The position numbers and the translations under genes were made by a program. From NCBI RefSeq assembly GCF_014193845.1, contig NZ_JACHZX010000002.1, positions 62,001 through 126,000 on the forward strand: DNA of 64,000 bases. Reading direction: 5' to 3'. The number at the start of each line of letters is the position of its first letter. Position 1 is the stretch's first letter. The notes beneath the pieces were generated by a model, which saw only the letters and a program-made list of their open reading frames with translations, was not told the DNA's origin and ran no database searches. Below are positions 26,010 to 34,808 of this stretch, in pieces. The stretch is from Sphingomonas sp. BK345. Its GTDB lineage: Bacteria > Pseudomonadota > Alphaproteobacteria > Sphingomonadales > Sphingomonadaceae.

Positions 26010-27493
26010 TGCACGGGACGCCTCCGATGACCAGCTACACTCCGCCGGGCGACGGCCCGTTCGCTATCCCCACCGGCCTGCTGATCGGCGAGCGCTGGAC
26101 CGCTGCCGCGAGCGGCGCGACCATTGCGGTCGACGATCCCGCCACCGGCGCGACCCTCACCGAGGTGGCCGACGCCGCGGTGGAGGAGGGGATCGCCGCG
26201 GTGGACGCCGCCGCTGCCGCTGCGGCGGACTGGGCCGCGACAGCGCCGCGCAAGCGCGCCGACGTGCTGCTCGCCTGTTTCCACGCGATGATGGCGCAGC
26301 AGGAGTGGCTGGCGCAGCTGATCTCGCGCGAGAACGGCAAGGCACTGACTGACGCGCGCGGCGAGGTGGCCTATGCCGCCGAATTCTTCCGCTGGTACGC
26401 CGAGGAGGCGGTGCGGATCCCCGGTGAGCTGGGGACCTCGCCCGCGGGCGGGAACCGCATCATGGTGCAGTACCAGCCGATCGGCATCGCGCTGCTGATC
26501 ACGCCGTGGAATTTTCCCGCGGCGATGGCGACGCGCAAGATCGCGCCCGCGCTGGCGGCGGGCTGTACCTGCATCCTCAAGCCGGCCGCCGAGACGCCGC
26601 TGACCGCGTTCGCGGTGGCCGAGATCATGCGCCGCGCGGGCGTCCCCGCGGGCGTGGTCAACGTCGTCACCACCAGCCAGCCCGGCCCGGTATGCAGCGC
26701 CATCCTGCACGACCCGCGCGTGCGCAAGCTCTCCTTCACCGGCTCCACCCAGGTCGGCCGCGTGCTGCTGCGCGAGGCGGCGGACCAGGTGATCAGCTCG
26801 TCGATGGAGCTCGGCGGCAACGCGCCCTTCGTGGTGTTCGACGACGCCGACCTCGACGCCGCGATCGAGGGCGCAATGGTCGCCAAGATGCGCAACGCCG
26901 GCGAGGCCTGCACCGCGGCGAACCGCTTTTACGTCCAGCGCGGCATCCACGACGCCTTCGTGGCCAAACTGGTCGAGCGCATGGGCGCGCTGAAGGTCGG
27001 CGCCGGGACCGATCCCGCCACGCAGTGCGGCGCGATGATCAACCGCAAGGCGGTCGACAAGATCGAGCGGCTCGTCTCCGACGCGGTCGCCAAGGGCGCA
27101 CGCGTCGAGTTGGGCGGTGAGACCCCCGCCGGCGACGGCTATTTCTACCCGCCCTCGGTAATCGCGGACATCAAGCCAGGCTCCGAGATCCTGCGTGAGG
27201 AGGTGTTCGGCCCCGTCGCAGCGGTGACCGCGTTCGACACCGCCGACGAGGCGGTCGCGCTCGCCAACGATACCGAATACGGGCTCGCCGCCTATGTATA
27301 CTCGGCCGATCTCAAGCGCGCGCTCGCGGTGGCCGAGCGGATCGAGTGCGGCATGGTCGCGGTCAACCGCGGGCTGGTGTCGGACGCCGCGGCGCCGTTC
27401 GGCGGCATGAAGCAGAGCGGGCTCGGGCGCGAAGGCTCGCACCACGGCCTGCTCGAATATTGCGAGGCGAAATATATCGCGGTGACGTGGTGA
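26009..27493 (+). CDS. NAD(P)-dependent aldehyde dehydrogenase (succinate-semialdehyde dehydrogenase-like)
   Basis: The 494-residue enzyme has the full ALDH signature: TPWNFPAAMATRKIAPALAAG, KPAAETPLTA, FTGSTQVGR, Glu267 in ELGGNAP and catalytic Cys301 in NAGEACTAANR. The pattern is nearest the succinate-semialdehyde/glutarate-semialdehyde group, but the substrate is uncertain. ATG 26009 shares one base with the preceding stop; ATG 26027 is an alternative. It has no signal peptide and so acts in the cytoplasm on the aldehyde made by the iron dehydrogenase. Confidence 0.92.
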   Translation: MHGTPPMTSYTPPGDGPFAIPTGLLIGERWTAAASGATIAVDDPATGATLTEVADAAVEEGIAAVDAAAAAAADWAATAPRKRADVLLACFHAMMAQQEWLAQLISRENGKALTDARGEVAYAAEFFRWYAEEAVRIPGELGTSPAGGNRIMVQYQPIGIALLITPWNFPAAMATRKIAPALAAGCTCILKPAAETPLTAFAVAEIMRRAGVPAGVVNVVTTSQPGPVCSAILHDPRVRKLSFTGSTQVGRVLLREAADQVISSSMELGGNAPFVVFDDADLDAAIEGAMVAKMRNAGEACTAANRFYVQRGIHDAFVAKLVERMGALKVGAGTDPATQCGAMINRKAVDKIERLVSDAVAKGARVELGGETPAGDGYFYPPSVIADIKPGSEILREEVFGPVAAVTAFDTADEAVALANDTEYGLAAYVYSADLKRALAVAERIECGMVAVNRGLVSDAAAPFGGMKQSGLGREGSHHGLLEYCEAKYIAVTW

Positions 27494-29601
27494 GCATTCC
27501 CGGTCTCACCCGCCGCCACCTGCTGGCGGGCACCGCCGCCTCGGCGCTGATCCTGGCGATCGACCCGGCGGCGCTAGCGGCGCCGATGCAGGACGCGGAC
27601 GCGCCGCCGCCCGACACCGAGTGGCGCAGCTACGCCGCGGACAAGGCGAACACGCGTTACTCGCCGCTCGACCAGATCAACGCCGAGAATTTCAATGACC
27701 TCGAGATCGCCTGGAGCGTCAAGACCGACGTCTTCGGCGCGCGCAAGGAGTATCAGTTCGAGCCGACCCCGCTGCTGGTGAAGGGCCGGCTGTTCCTTCC
27801 CGCCGGCTCGCGCCGCGACTGCGTCGCGCTCGACGCCGCGACCGGCGAGCTGCTGTGGATGCACCGCCTTGACGAGGGCCAGCGCGCGCTCAACTCGCCG
27901 CGCCAGCTCTCCGGCCACGGCGTATCCTACTGGACCGACGGGAAGATCGAGCGGATTCTCTACGTTACGATCGGCTACCAGCTGGTCTCGCTCGACGCGA
28001 ACACGGGCATCCCCGATCCGAACTTCGGCACCAACGGCATTGTCGACTTGAAGAAGGATTTCGACCAGGAGCTCGACGTCGACACCGCCGACGTCGGCCT
28101 CCACGCCACGCCCATGGTGGCGCGCGACACGGTGGTGGTCGGCGCGGCGCATACCGCGGGCGACGTGCCGGCGGTGCGCAAGAACGTGAAGGGCTATATC
28201 CGCGGCTTCGACGTGCGCACCGGCAAGCGCAAGTGGATCTTCCACACGATTCCGAAGAAGGGCGAGTTCGGCTACGACACCTGGCTCAACGGCGACGCCG
28301 ACGAGGCGGGTAACGGCGGTGCCTGGGCCGAGATGTCCGCCGACGAGGAGCTCGGGCTGATCTATGTCCCGGTCGAGCTGCCGACCGGTGACGAGATGGG
28401 CATGTTCCGCCGCGGCAACGCGCTGTTCGGTGAGTCGCTGGTGGCGCTCGACCTCGAGACCGGACAGCGCCATTGGCACTATCAGTTCGTCCACCACGGC
28501 CTGTGGGACCGCGACGTGCCCTGCGCGCCGATCCTGTGCGACATCCCGGTGGGGGGACGTACCGTCAAGGCGCTCGCGCAGCCGACCAAGCAGGCGTTCC
28601 TTTATGTGCTCGACCGCGAGACGGGCAAGCCGATCTGGCCGATCGTCGAGCGCAAGGTGGAGCGCGGCGACGTGCCCGGCGAATGGTACAGCCCGACCCA
28701 GCCGGTCCCGACCAAGCCGCCCGCCTATGACGTGCAGGGCGTGAGCGAGAACGACCTGATCGACTTCACCCCGGCGCTCCGCGCCAAGGCCGTCGAGTTC
28801 GTGAAGTCTTACAAGATCGGCCCGCTCTTCACGCCGCCGACGGTGAGCAAGCCGGGGCGCTGGGGCACGATCTCGGCGCCCGGCGTCCAGGGCGGGACCA
28901 ACTGGCCGGGCGGCTGCTACGACCCGGAGACGCACATGGTCTACGTCTATTCCAAGACGCAGCCCTCGCTGATGGGGATCGTGCCCAATGCCGATCCCAA
29001 GGTGTCCGAGTTCCCGCAGGTCCACGGCGTCGCCGGGCGCGAGGCGCGCGCGATGCCGGCGATGGGCGCCGGCGGCCCGAGGATGCGCAACCTGGAGGCG
29101 CCCCCGGCGGGCGCCCCGGCGGGCGGCAAGCCCGCGGGCACGTCCAAGGGCCCGCCGCCCGGCTTCCTCGCCGTCGACGGCCTGCCGCTGCTCAAGCCGC
29201 CCTACGGCCGGATCACCGCGATCGACCTCAGCAAGGGCGACCTCGCCTGGCAGGTCGCGCACGGCGAGACGCCCGACAACGTGCGCAACCATCCAGCGCT
29301 AAAGGGGCTCAAGATCCCGCGCACGGGCCGGGCCGGCAATCTCGGGCCGCTCGTCACCAAGACGCTGGTGATCTGCGGCGAGGCGGGCTTCTACACCAAC
29401 GAATATGGCCTGCGCGGCGCGATGCTGCGGGCCTATGACAAGGCCACCGGCGAGGAGAAGGGTGCGGTGTACATGACCGCGCCGCAGAGCGGCTCGCCGA
29501 TGACCTATCGTCTCAAGGGACGCCAGTATATCGTCGTCGCCACGGGCGGCGGCAATGCCAGCGCGGAGCTGGTCGCCTACCGACTGCCGGGAGTAGCGTG
29601 A
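27490..29601 (+). CDS. Periplasmic PQQ-dependent dehydrogenase 1
   Basis: 703 residues starting at GTG 27490 (GTGA overlap with the aldehyde dehydrogenase stop). A Tat-like signal (RRHLLAGTAASALILA) leads into an eight-bladed propeller (WRSYAADKANTRYSPLDQI; VALDAATGELLW; FDVRTGKRKWIFHTIP). The active-site segment near residue 334 reads HHGLWDRD, where relatives such as membrane glucose dehydrogenase have H[HN]DxWDxD. Lys in PTKQAFLYVLDRETGKP is conserved. A Pro/Ala/Gly-rich insertion at about 530-557 interrupts a late blade. There are no membrane helices and no heme domain, so electrons should pass to the adjacent cytochrome. An alcohol or sugar substrate is likely; which one is unknown. Confidence 0.9.
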   Translation: MSIPGLTRRHLLAGTAASALILAIDPAALAAPMQDADAPPPDTEWRSYAADKANTRYSPLDQINAENFNDLEIAWSVKTDVFGARKEYQFEPTPLLVKGRLFLPAGSRRDCVALDAATGELLWMHRLDEGQRALNSPRQLSGHGVSYWTDGKIERILYVTIGYQLVSLDANTGIPDPNFGTNGIVDLKKDFDQELDVDTADVGLHATPMVARDTVVVGAAHTAGDVPAVRKNVKGYIRGFDVRTGKRKWIFHTIPKKGEFGYDTWLNGDADEAGNGGAWAEMSADEELGLIYVPVELPTGDEMGMFRRGNALFGESLVALDLETGQRHWHYQFVHHGLWDRDVPCAPILCDIPVGGRTVKALAQPTKQAFLYVLDRETGKPIWPIVERKVERGDVPGEWYSPTQPVPTKPPAYDVQGVSENDLIDFTPALRAKAVEFVKSYKIGPLFTPPTVSKPGRWGTISAPGVQGGTNWPGGCYDPETHMVYVYSKTQPSLMGIVPNADPKVSEFPQVHGVAGREARAMPAMGAGGPRMRNLEAPPAGAPAGGKPAGTSKGPPPGFLAVDGLPLLKPPYGRITAIDLSKGDLAWQVAHGETPDNVRNHPALKGLKIPRTGRAGNLGPLVTKTLVICGEAGFYTNEYGLRGAMLRAYDKATGEEKGAVYMTAPQSGSPMTYRLKGRQYIVVATGGGNASAELVAYRLPGVA

Positions 29602-30050
29602 TGATGGAGCGGACAACGCGATATGGCCTCTGGGCGCTCGGCGCGGCGGCGCTGGCGTTCGGCAGCGCGGTTGTGGTGCGCGCGCAGGGCGGCCAGCGCG
29701 ACGTGTGGAACGGCGTCTACACCGCCGAGCAGGCCGCGCGCGGGAAGGTGGCCTATGCCGAGAATTGCGCCGCCTGCCACGGCGATACGCTTGCCGGCAT
29801 CGACGTCGCGCCCGCGTTGGTGGGGGGCGGCTTCCTCAACAATTGGAACGGCACGTCGGCGGGTGACCTGTTCTCGCGCATCAAGACGACGATGCCGCTG
29901 AGCGCGCCCGGCAGTCTGCCCGGGAAGACCGTCGCCGACATTCAGGCCTATATCTTCGAGGTCAACGGCTTCCCCGCGGGCAAGCTGCCGCTCCCGCCGA
30001 GCCAGCCGATGGCCGCCGGAATCGTGATCGCGCCCAAGCCGGTGGGGTAG
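29601..30050 (+). CDS. Periplasmic c-type cytochrome, partner of PQQ dehydrogenase 1
   Basis: A 149-residue protein with a signal or anchor (residues 1-28, ending VVRAQ) and one heme site, Cys56-x-x-Cys59-His60 (NCAACH). A likely axial Met lies in TTMPLSAPGSL. It follows the dehydrogenase gene with overlapping stop and start (GTGATGATG; ATG 29601 chosen for spacing from GGGAG). It should take electrons from reduced PQQ and pass them to the respiratory chain. It ends the six-gene operon. Confidence 0.9.
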   Translation: MMERTTRYGLWALGAAALAFGSAVVVRAQGGQRDVWNGVYTAEQAARGKVAYAENCAACHGDTLAGIDVAPALVGGGFLNNWNGTSAGDLFSRIKTTMPLSAPGSLPGKTVADIQAYIFEVNGFPAGKLPLPPSQPMAAGIVIAPKPVG

Positions 30051-30054
30051 GGGC

Positions 30055-30195
30055 GAAATCCTCCCCGGCACGGGGAGGGGGACCGCGCCCGGAGGGCGTG
30101 GTGGAGGGGGCTTCCACAGACGAGCCGGTGCGTGCGCGGAGAGCCCCGTCTACCAGCCTGCGGCTGGTCCCCCCCGGCGAGCGGGGAGGATTTCG
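30055..30195. repeat. Inverted-repeat element of about 140 bases (REP/BIME-like)
   Basis: Left arm CGAAATCCTCCCCGG (30055 onward) and right arm ending CGGGGAGGATTTCG (to 30195) are inverted copies, each with further internal symmetry (CTCCCC/GGGGAG). It lies between convergent genes. It resembles intergenic repeats I associate with sphingomonad genomes and may stop transcription in both directions. Confidence 0.6.
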
Positions 30196-30204
30196 GACCG
30201 CCCC

Positions 30205-30981
30205 TCACTCCCCTGTCCACGCCGGTACACGCTTGGTCTTCGCCAGAAAGTCCGCTACGCCGCGCCGGAAATCGGCGCTGCCGTACACCTGCTCGATCAG
30301 CGGTTCGATCGTGGGCAGGCCGTCGAACGTCATCCGCCGCAGCGTTTCCTTCGTCACGCGAGTCGTCAGCGGCGCGTTCTCCGCGGCGCGCGCGCACAAG
30401 GTCGCCACCTCGGCGTCGAGCGCGTCGCGCTCCACCACCTTGAGCAGGAAGCCGCTCGCGCGGAGCTCCTCCGCCCCGACGATCTCGCCGAGCAGCACCA
30501 TCCGCCGCGCCACCGCCACGCCCACCGCCCCGCCGATCCGCGCCAGGCTCGCGGCGGAAAGGCAGTTGCCGATCGTCCGCCCGATCGGCGAGCCGAAGCG
30601 CGCGTCGGGGGTCGCCACGCGGAAGTCGCACGCCGAGCTGATGTTGAGCCCGCCGCCGACCGCCCAGCCTTCCACCACCGCGATGGTGGTGCACGGCAAG
30701 GCGTCGATCGCGCCCATGCACTCGTCGATCTCGCGCTCATACGCGACACCCTGCGCGCCCTCGGCATAGTCCGCGAACTTGGTGATGTCGGTGCCCGAGA
30801 TGAATGCCTTCCCGCCGGTGCCGCGAAAGGTGACCACCCGCACGCTGGGATCGGCGGCGACCGCGCGCGCGGCGTCGCGCAGCGCGAGCCACATCGCGCC
30901 GGTCAGCGCGTTGTGCGCGGCCGGGTTGTCGAAGCGGACATGGACCGCGTCACCGTCACGCGTGACGACGATCCCGCTCAC
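30205..30981 (-). CDS. Crotonase-fold (enoyl-CoA hydratase/isomerase family) protein lacking both catalytic glutamates
   Basis: The 258-residue protein has the crotonase fold (VRFDNPAAHNALTGAMW; AFISGTDITKFADY, the CoA/oxyanion part; VEGWAVGGGLNISSACDFR). At the two positions that hold hydratase Glu144 and Glu164 it has Asn113 (GGGLN) and Ile133 (FGSPIG). Classical syn-hydration is therefore unlikely; another crotonase reaction such as thioester hydrolysis, isomerisation or decarboxylation is possible. GTG 30981 overlaps the CoA-transferase stop (GTGA), so the two act together on a CoA thioester. Confidence 0.85.
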   Translation of the reverse strand: MSGIVVTRDGDAVHVRFDNPAAHNALTGAMWLALRDAARAVAADPSVRVVTFRGTGGKAFISGTDITKFADYAEGAQGVAYEREIDECMGAIDALPCTTIAVVEGWAVGGGLNISSACDFRVATPDARFGSPIGRTIGNCLSAASLARIGGAVGVAVARRMVLLGEIVGAEELRASGFLLKVVERDALDAEVATLCARAAENAPLTTRVTKETLRRMTFDGLPTIEPLIEQVYGSADFRRGVADFLAKTKRVPAWTGE

Positions 30982-32165
30982 GCCATCGCCTCGGTCGTCG
31001 CGGGCAGCAGCCCGCGCTCGGCCAGCTCGCGGCGGATCTCGTCGTCATGCTCGTTGAGCAGCGGTGGGGGCAGGCGCACCTCCTGCGGTGTGCCGCGCAT
31101 CTTCACCGGGAAGCCGAGCGCGCGGAACTCGCCCTCGACCGGGTGCGGCACCTGCATCACCATGTCGCGCGCGACCGCCTGCTCGCTCGCCACCGCCTCG
31201 CCATAGTCGAGGATCGGCGCGGCGGGCACGCCGGCGGTGAGCAGCGCGTCGATCCACTCCTGGCTGGTGCGCGTCACGAAGGTCGGCGCCAGCTCCTCGA
31301 TCAGCGCCTCGCGGTTCGCCACACGCGCGGCGTTGGTGGCGTAGCGCTCGTCCTCCTGCAGCTCGGGACGGCCGATCACCTGGAGCAGCTTGAGCCACAG
31401 GCCCTGGTTCGCCGCGCCGATCACGAACCAATCGTCCGACGCGCGCACCGCCTGATAGGGAGCGGACATCCGGTTGGCCGAGCCGATCGGCGTGGGCGCG
31501 CGGCCGGTGCCCCAATATTCGGTCGTCTCCCAGATCGAGAGCCCCATCGCGGCCTCGAGCAGCGACGCGTCGATATACTGCCCCTGGCCCGACGCCTGCC
31601 GTCCGATCACCGCGCTGAGGATGCCGTAGACCGAGAAGAGCCCCGCGCCGAGGTCGGCCACCGCGATCGAGTTCTTGGCCGGCTCCATGCCCGGGAAGCC
31701 GTTGGAGCTGAGCACGCCCGACATCGCCTGCGCGATCAGGTCGAAGCCGGGGCGCTGCGCCCAGGGGCCGGTCTGCCCAAAGCCGGAGATGCTGGCGTAG
31801 ATCAGCCGCGGGTTGAGCGCGGCGAGCGTGTCATAGTCGATGCCGAGCCGCTGCGCGACGCCGGGGCGTGCGTTCTCGACCACGATGTCGGCGGTCTGCA
31901 CCAAGGCGTAGAGCACTGCCCGGTCGGCCTCGTCCTTGAGGTCGAGCGTGATGCTGCGCTTGTTGCGGTTGAGCGCGAGGAAGCCGGGGCTGTCCTCGCC
32001 CTTGAGCCGGAAGCCCATCGAGTGGCGGGTCGAATCGCCGGTGCGCGGCGGTTCGATCTTGATCACGTCGGCACCCATGTCGCCGAGCAGCATGCAGCAG
32101 AACGGCCCCGCCATTACCTGCGAGATATCGAGCACTCTCAGGCCCTTCAGCGGCAAGTCCGGCAT
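30978..32165 (-). CDS. Class III CoA-transferase (CaiB/BaiF family)
   Basis: 395 residues with the family N-terminus (LPLKGLRVLDISQVMAGPFC split at residue 23), the IKIEPPRTGDSTR and RNKRSITLDLK motifs, and the catalytic Asp171 in AVADLGAG that forms the aspartyl anhydride. The enzyme moves CoA from a donor thioester to a free acid. It is first in a two-gene operon with the altered crotonase. The TATAGGAT box at 32222, 57 bases upstream, places it in the putative GntR regulon. The acid accepted is unknown. Confidence 0.92.
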   Translation of the reverse strand: MPDLPLKGLRVLDISQVMAGPFCCMLLGDMGADVIKIEPPRTGDSTRHSMGFRLKGEDSPGFLALNRNKRSITLDLKDEADRAVLYALVQTADIVVENARPGVAQRLGIDYDTLAALNPRLIYASISGFGQTGPWAQRPGFDLIAQAMSGVLSSNGFPGMEPAKNSIAVADLGAGLFSVYGILSAVIGRQASGQGQYIDASLLEAAMGLSIWETTEYWGTGRAPTPIGSANRMSAPYQAVRASDDWFVIGAANQGLWLKLLQVIGRPELQEDERYATNAARVANREALIEELAPTFVTRTSQEWIDALLTAGVPAAPILDYGEAVASEQAVARDMVMQVPHPVEGEFRALGFPVKMRGTPQEVRLPPPLLNEHDDEIRRELAERGLLPATTEAMA

Positions 32166-32221
32166 GTCTCTCTCCTTACGCGTGACGCGGCCTCGGTCCG
32201 CGCCGATCCGCTACAGATCAT

Positions 32222-32233
32222 ATTGTATAGGAT
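32222..32233. promoter_or_regulatory. TATAGGAT box (putative GntR operator), site 5
   Basis: ATTGTATAGGAT, with an extra left half ATCATAT at 32217-32223 giving ATCATAT-N3-ATAGGAT. It lies in the divergent promoter region of the CoA-transferase and the second PQQ dehydrogenase. Confidence 0.55.
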
Positions 32234-32322
32234 CGCGCGGCTTGCTAGCACCCCTGAAATGACAGGACAACGTTGTGGCCGCTCGGCGCGGAACGCAATG
32301 TTGCCGATTGGGAGAGCGGAGC

Positions 32323-34248
32323 GTGGCGAGCAGGATCAAGCGCCCTGAGAAGCGCGTCGTGCGGGCGGGGACGATGCTGACGGCGGCGGCACTAGTGTCG
32401 GGCGCAAGCGCTCCGGTGTTCGCGCAGGCCAAGGGCGACTGGCAGGGCTATGGGCGTGACGAGAGCCATGCGCGTCACTCGCCGCTGGCCGAGATCACGC
32501 CGGCGAACGTTGCCAAGATGCGGCAGGTGTGGACCTACCACATGCGTCCTGCCGGTACGACCGGCGAGGCGATCCCGATGCCCGATAGCGTCCCCGCCAA
32601 GTTCCGCACCGGCTTCTCTGCGTCGGAAGCGACGCCGCTGGTGGTGAAGGGTGTTATGTACCTCGCCACCCCGTACAAGCGCGTGGTCGCGCTCGACGCC
32701 GCCACCGGTGCCGAGCGCTGGGTGTTCCAGCTGCCCGGCAACGACCAGGCCTCGACCCGCGGGGTCGCTTATTGGCCTGGAGGGAAGGCGACGGGCGCGC
32801 GGATCGTCTTCGGCACGCGCAGCGGCAAGCTGATCGCGCTCGACGCCGCCACGGGTCAGCCCGCCGCCGGCTTCGGCACCGCGGGGATCGTCGACATGAA
32901 GACGCCCGAGGTGATGAACGGCACGCGGGCGCCGCTCGGCATGAGCAGCCCGCCCGCGATCTACCGCGACGTCATCATCACGGGCTCGCGCGTGCAGGAG
33001 ATGCCGGTCAAGGGGGCGGCCGGCGATGTGCGCGGATGGGACGCGCGCACCGGCAAATTGCTCTGGACCTTCCACACCATCCCGCAGCCGGGCGAGCCGA
33101 ACTTCGGCACCTGGGAGGGCGACAGCTGGCAGAAGCGCTCGGGAGTGAACGTCTGGACCTTCGTGCTCGTCGACGACAAGCGCGGCATCGCCTACCTGCC
33201 CGTCGGCGCGCCGACCTTCGATCGCTGGGGCGGGGACCGCAAGGGGCAGAACCTGTACGGCAACTCGATCGTCGCGGTGGAGGCGGGCACGGGCAAGTAC
33301 CTCTGGCATTTTCAGACCGTCCACCACGACATCTGGGACGTCGACCTGCCCACCGCGACGCTGATCGAGGTGCGCCGCGGCGGCCGCACGATCCCCGCGA
33401 TCGCGGTGATGAACAAGACCGCAACGATGTTCATCCTCGACCGCGTCACCGGCAAGCCGCTGTACGACGTGCGCGAGGTGCCGGTCCCGACCGACACCGA
33501 CGTCCCCGGCGAGCAACCCTGGCCGACCCAGCCGATGCCGGTCACCCCGCCCCCCCTGGCACGCACCAGCTACGCCGCTTCCGACCTGATCGACGGTCCG
33601 CCCGCGCACCGCGTCGCGTGCGAGAAGCTGGTCGCCGAGCTGACGATCGCGCCGAGCCGACCGTTCCAGCCCCTGCGCGCCGACAGCGCGGTCAACTTCT
33701 TCCCCGGCAGCCTCGGTGGGGTCGATTGGGGCGGGGGCGCGTTCGATCCGAAGAGCGGGCTGTACGTGATCAACGTCAACAATCTCGCCAGCCCGCAGCA
33801 GCTCGCGCAGCAGCCCGACGGCAGTTGGGGAATGAAGGCGGGCTACGCCTACTTTCAGGACAAGGAGACCGGCAATCCCTGCCAGAAGGGGCCGTGGGGC
33901 GAGCTGGTCGCGGTGAACGTCGACACCGGCGCGGTGGCGTGGCGCAAGGTGCTCGGCAAGAACGACGATCCCGCCTTTGCCGCGAACGGCGTGATCAGCG
34001 CGGGCGGGCCGATCACCACCGCGAGCGGGCTGACCTTCATCGGCGCGACGCGCGATGCCACGATCCGCGCCTTCGAGACCAAGAGCGGCGCGCTACTCTG
34101 GTCGGCACCGTTGCCCGCCTCCAACTACGGCACGCCGATGACCTATCGCGCCGCCGACGGTCGTCAGATGGTCGCCGCGGTGGCGACCGGCGGCTTCGCC
34201 TTCCAACCCGCGACCAGCGACCAAGTGGTCGCCTTCGCGGTCCGCTGA
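32323..34248 (+). CDS. Periplasmic PQQ-dependent dehydrogenase 2
   Basis: 641 residues from GTG 32323 (GGGAG upstream) with a signal sequence ending PVFAQA. Propeller motifs include WQGYGRDESHARHSPLAEI, VVALDAATGAERWVFQLP, ARTGKLLWTFHTIPQPGE and, near residue 333, the canonical HHDIWDVDLP, which holds the proposed catalytic Asp of glucose-dehydrogenase-like enzymes; Lys in MNKTATMFILDRVTGKP is kept. It is clearly related to dehydrogenase 1 but diverged, and lacks that protein's Pro/Ala insertion. No heme domain is present. It probably oxidises a related alcohol, sugar or acid. Confidence 0.92.
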   Translation: MASRIKRPEKRVVRAGTMLTAAALVSGASAPVFAQAKGDWQGYGRDESHARHSPLAEITPANVAKMRQVWTYHMRPAGTTGEAIPMPDSVPAKFRTGFSASEATPLVVKGVMYLATPYKRVVALDAATGAERWVFQLPGNDQASTRGVAYWPGGKATGARIVFGTRSGKLIALDAATGQPAAGFGTAGIVDMKTPEVMNGTRAPLGMSSPPAIYRDVIITGSRVQEMPVKGAAGDVRGWDARTGKLLWTFHTIPQPGEPNFGTWEGDSWQKRSGVNVWTFVLVDDKRGIAYLPVGAPTFDRWGGDRKGQNLYGNSIVAVEAGTGKYLWHFQTVHHDIWDVDLPTATLIEVRRGGRTIPAIAVMNKTATMFILDRVTGKPLYDVREVPVPTDTDVPGEQPWPTQPMPVTPPPLARTSYAASDLIDGPPAHRVACEKLVAELTIAPSRPFQPLRADSAVNFFPGSLGGVDWGGGAFDPKSGLYVINVNNLASPQQLAQQPDGSWGMKAGYAYFQDKETGNPCQKGPWGELVAVNVDTGAVAWRKVLGKNDDPAFAANGVISAGGPITTASGLTFIGATRDATIRAFETKSGALLWSAPLPASNYGTPMTYRAADGRQMVAAVATGGFAFQPATSDQVVAFAVR

Positions 34249-34259
34249 GGATGCCTGCC

Positions 34260-34601
34260 ATGACGCGTATCGACCCGATCGTCCGCCTCGCCGCCGGCTG
34301 CGCCGCCTTCGCCGGTACCGCGCTGCTCGGCGCGGTGGCGCTGGCGGCGCAGCAGCCCGCCACGCCGGCCGCTGCGCCCGCGCCGGGCCCGGGGCTCGAC
34401 CTGATCAACGAGCGCTGCGGCTTCTGCCACACCACCAACCAGGTCTTCGCCGCGCACAAGACCGCGGCCGAGTGGCCAGCGCTGGTTCAGTCGATGATCG
34501 ATCGCGGTGCGGAGCTCTCGCCCGAGGAGCAGAAGGTGATGAGCGACTATCTCGTTGCCAACCTGGCGACCGACAAAAAGGCCGGCGCGACGGGACATTG
34601 A
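34260..34601 (+). CDS. Periplasmic c-type cytochrome, partner of PQQ dehydrogenase 2
   Basis: A 113-residue protein with a hydrophobic leader (residues 8-30), a Pro/Ala linker and one heme site Cys53-x-x-Cys56-His57 (RCGFCH). A possible axial Met is in QKVMSDYLV. ATG 34260 has GAGG ten bases upstream; ATG 34251 is too close to it. It starts 11 bases after the dehydrogenase stop, repeating the dehydrogenase-cytochrome pairing seen at 27.5-30 kb, though the two cytochromes are not close copies. Confidence 0.87.
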   Translation: MTRIDPIVRLAAGCAAFAGTALLGAVALAAQQPATPAAAPAPGPGLDLINERCGFCHTTNQVFAAHKTAAEWPALVQSMIDRGAELSPEEQKVMSDYLVANLATDKKAGATGH

Positions 34602-34661
34602 AAGACGACGACGTCTCAGCCGTGGAGGCATCCCTGCGGGGATACTTGCTTAGCCAACGCC

Positions 34662-34760
34662 GGCGTCATCCTGAGCTTATCTCAGGATCCACTGTTGCGC
34701 GAGCGCCTTGGTGCTTGAGTGTGCGGACGGGTGGATCCTGAATCCAGTTCAGGATGACGC
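34662..34760. repeat. Compound inverted repeat (GTCATCCTGA/TCAGGATGAC type)
   Basis: Outer arms GTCATCCTGA and TCAGGATGAC and inner arms GGATCCAC and GTGGATCC surround a central segment, so each end is a hairpin and the whole is an inverted repeat. It lies between convergent genes. Related elements occur at 57986-58013 and 60757-60850. Confidence 0.6.
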
Positions 34761-34808
34761 TAACGTGGGGCGACGGTTTGAGACAGGCAGTAGGGGGGCC
34801 GCCGCTCG

